Below, one piece after another: positions 61,347 to 64,000 of a stretch of DNA of 64,000 nt. The notes under the pieces are model-generated. The model made no database searches. It saw only the letters and a list, made by a program, of their open reading frames with translations, and was not told the origin of the DNA. Positions within the stretch are counted from its first letter, which is position 1; every line of letters begins with the position of its first letter. A program made the position numbers and the translations under genes. This DNA is from Loxodes magnus (Eukaryota > Ciliophora > Karyorelictea > Loxodida > Loxodidae), in NCBI GenBank assembly GCA_946699065.1, contig CAMPDV010002119.1, positions 1 through 64,000 of the forward strand, given 5' to 3'.

Positions 61347-63407
61347 ATGGCGAATAAAAAATTTGCCTTCTACTTCCAGTTCTTTGGTTGTTGTGTGTTT
61401 CTAGTTCTGACCACTAAGAGTATTGTGTTTACGTGTGTAATGAAAAGCTACGAAATAGGGTTTATCTATTTCCTTTTCGCTTAGAACATGTCAAGTAAAT
61501 TAGTCCAGCGACACCTTCTACAGAGTATCATTCTTTGAATCAACTCCTTTATCTGACTCTACATCTGCTGAACCAACAACTACCTGAAATCTATCGATTT
61601 CGAAATGTTCGTTTCCTACCTAGTAATGATATGCTCCACATGGCTACTCCAGAACTGTAACTACTGTGATACTTAGTTAGCTTATTAGCAGTAGAAAAAT
61701 CTAGCTGAGAATAACGAATACTGGAAGCTAATTGGCAAAATAGCTTCTTCAGGTATTATGGTGTTCGACTTCAAAAAGATCTACTATACCAACAAAAAAA
61801 TCAAGCAAATCTTCTCAGACAAGGATATCCTAAACGTTCTCGAAACATCCAACTATGTTCAGAGCAAGTAAACAACGAAAAACGGGGAGTGCTTCTATGA
61901 TAATCTGATCGATTTCTTTATGTGTTGCTAAGATGCTAAGGAAAAGAAGAAGTTTAGGAATATCAGAATACCACATAAAGCTATAGAGTCGAGGGAGGAT
62001 AAAATATTAGAAGTTGAGGCGTTTAATACGAAGTGGTTTGGCAAGCGGTGTTTGATATTGAACCTGATTGATATCACTCATATCATAAACTTTGAGCAGA
62101 TTAAATACGAGAATAAATATAAAACGCTCTACCTAAGATCACTGAATCATGAGATACGTCATCCTATTACTTCCATCTAAAGCTGTCTTAAGCGTATCAA
62201 AACTACTTTAGATGAAATTCAAACCTAGGATAGCAAGATTGCAAAGCAGGTCTAAGTATGTAATGACATGCTTTAGATAATCAAAAGCGAATCTCAGCTC
62301 TTGCTTAATAAGATACTTCAGATATAGGATATAATAGAGATACAGTCCTAGAACTTCTAGCTGTAAGCTCATAACTTCAACTTGAATAAGCTAATACAAA
62401 AATGCGTGAAGCTTATTAGCTTTCAAGCCTAGAGAAAGAATGTGCAAGTACTGGTAAATATAAGTAGCCAGATCCCTCCTAAAATACAGGGAGATAAATA
62501 TAGAATCCAGAGAGTTATTCTGATCTTACTCCAGAACTCATTAGCTAGCTCTAAACAAGGGTCTATTAGCATCCAAGCCTATTTTTCTAAATAGATGCCT
62601 AAAAACCAGGTAAATAAGTTCATTAAAATCAAGATTACTGATACGAGAGATTACGAGTTTGAAAACAGGTTTTCAGCTAATTTGTCAGCGTATGTCAAGA
62701 ACTATGAGGATGGATAGATAAATAACGCAAAGGGCTTTGATCTAGATTATTACATAGCTTAGTAACTTTCTCTATAACTAGGTGAGAGGAAGATAAAGAG
62801 CAAGCCTAGGAATTAGCAGTATAGTATTACGTTTTAATTCCAAGTCTAAGGGACTGCATTAAATAGTTAAACTCTAGTCACACACTTAAAAAAGAGTCTC
62901 ATTACCTTAGATACTTCTTCTGATAGTGCAGAGTTTTTAGGCCCTTGCTTGAATATACAAAGACTGAATGACTATAAATGCAAATGTCCTTAGATACTTT
63001 TAGTGGATGACTCAGAACTAGTTAGAATGATATTGTACGAATCAATGAAAAGCTTCTATAAAATAGACGAGGCGCATGATGGATATGAAGCTGTTAATAA
63101 AGTGTATGATTAAATGAATAGCAAATGCTGCTAGAACTTTGTAGCTATCATTATGGATTGTGAAATGCCAATTATGGATGGCTAGCAAGCTACTTAAAGG
63201 ATTAGAAAATTAGGCTATGAAGGGGCAATAATAGGATATACAGCATATGCAAACTAGTATGACATACAGAAATGTCTTTAAGTTGGAATGAATCAAGTTC
63301 TTTTTAAGCCTTCAAGCAACAAAAAGATAATGGCTACCATAAGGAAATACTTCAAGCTAAATTATAAATAAGAAAGTGGAGAGTTGCTTAGCAATATAGA
63401 CCAATGA
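61347..63407 (+). CDS. Membrane hybrid histidine kinase with receiver domain
   Basis: From the first in-frame ATG (61347) to TGA 63405-63407 there are 687 codons (686 residues). The N terminus has about three to four membrane helices; one holds three TGA codons (61536, 61554, 61569) within 12 codons, read as Trp in I-I-L-W-I-N-S-F-I-W-L-Y-I-C-W. A PAS-like region (about 100-240) is followed by the H-box L-N-H-E-I-R-H-P-I-T-S-I with His268, and an N-box L-L-Q-N-S-L with Asn397. The G1 box is degenerate (I-T-D-T-R-D-Y in place of D-T-G-x-G). The C-terminal receiver (about 550-675) is complete: D-D near 554, phospho-acceptor Asp604 in M-D-C-E-M-P-I-M-D-G, Thr in G-Y-T-A, and Lys654 in F-K-P. It likely senses a signal at a membrane and relays phosphate. 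Confidence 0.88.
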
Positions 63408-64000
63408 AGCTAATCAATTTATATATCTTCAATGTTTTTAATCGTTTAATAAGCTAAAAACTGAGATTTAGCTACTTAAAAATATAAAAAATCTGCTTCA
63501 CCGTAACTGGTAAATAAGGTAAAGTAATAGCATTTTAATCTTTTGATAGCAGGATAGTTTATATCTAATGGTTGAAAAAGGAAGTTAAATATTTAGTACT
63601 AGCATTAATACTTACTAGCATTTTGAAGTATTGAATGAGGAAGGTTTAGTAGCTTTTAGTACTACTAGTGATTAGTCTTGACTTCGGAGTAGATGTTGAT
63701 GGTATTTTATCGAGCTCGAAGTTTAACGTAGAAATAGCAGGATAGTAGTACTTCAAATTTGTAAGCTTCGCTATAAAGAGTACCCAGTCTTTAGCTACTC
63801 ACTCTAGAGTCCACTATCATTACATCGAAATGCTTACTAAGTCAATACTATTAGCCATAGTAGTTTAATCAACCATTGTTACTCAATATACAGATAGCCA
63901 TGCATAATAATTATCTGCAGCAAGACTATTTTACGCTTGCAATACATTTTTATTTAAGCATTGAAAGATACACTAAATAAGGGTCTCAGAAGCTTATCTT
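63408..64000. other. Region after the kinase, no gene seen
   Basis: About 590 bp to the window end. AT-rich at first, then more mixed from about 63650, where a gene running out of the window may begin or end; no motif supports a call. Confidence 0.3.

Noticed and set aside
61525-61623. A 99-nt GT-AG intron in the kinase that would remove the three TGA codons
   Set aside because: The segment is C-rich at third codon positions and continues a membrane helix, and all accepted introns here are 16-21 nt; Trp decoding is the better explanation.

Overview
The window looks like nuclear DNA of a karyorelict ciliate (Loxodes-like), judged from how its genes read. Genes recognisable by their protein motifs stay open only if TAA and TAG are read as glutamine. 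Inside them TGA repeatedly falls where the family has tryptophan (the I-W-G-R-S-M-G elbow of an alpha/beta hydrolase, the N-S-W-x-x-x-W-G motif of a papain-type protease, the SANT tryptophan, a membrane helix of a histidine kinase), yet every gene end I can place is also a TGA. This matches the karyorelict nuclear code (UAR = Gln, UGA = Trp or stop by context, NCBI table 27). A Condylostoma-type code is the main alternative. A standard-code ORF scan therefore sees almost none of the genes. Introns are GT-AG and tiny (16, 17, 17, 17 and 21 nt in the best-supported genes).

Layout. 1-16413: tandem array of an 89-bp satellite, about 184 copies. 16414-22280: AT-rich DNA with one doubtful gene. 22281-30806: a large inverted repeat whose 1.44-kb arms each carry the same decayed papain-type protease; the 5.6-kb spacer holds a leucine-rich-repeat gene with an acylation-type N terminus. 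31226-32236: SANT/Myb coiled-coil gene. 33963-38773: a 1597-residue membrane protein with LamG-like and cysteine-rich repeats. 38920-43000: a small unknown gene and a radial spoke protein 3 homologue with a TerD-like C-terminal domain. 43653-51075: a compact housekeeping block (2-Cys peroxiredoxin, APC10, RuvX/YqgF, an unknown gene, an alpha/beta hydrolase, a RING protein). 51822-59700: chagasin-like protease inhibitor, SFI1/CCDC191-like coiled coil, two unknowns, a four-finger C2H2 protein, one more unknown. 60245-63407: a possible secreted protein and a hybrid histidine kinase.

Reading the genes together: RSP3 and the SFI1/CCDC191-like protein fit a ciliated cell (axoneme, basal body); APC10 and the RING protein belong to ubiquitin signalling; the hybrid kinase and the myristoylation-type LRR protein to signalling at membranes. 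Several genes lie very close or overlap (RuvX/APC10 overlap by 23 nt; RuvX and its forward neighbour start 13 nt apart).

Caution: with no ordinary stop codons, AT-rich sequence often looks protein-like in several frames. I am confident only where family motifs appear or where a start, a terminal TGA, intron lengths and frame agree. The other gene models carry low confidence.
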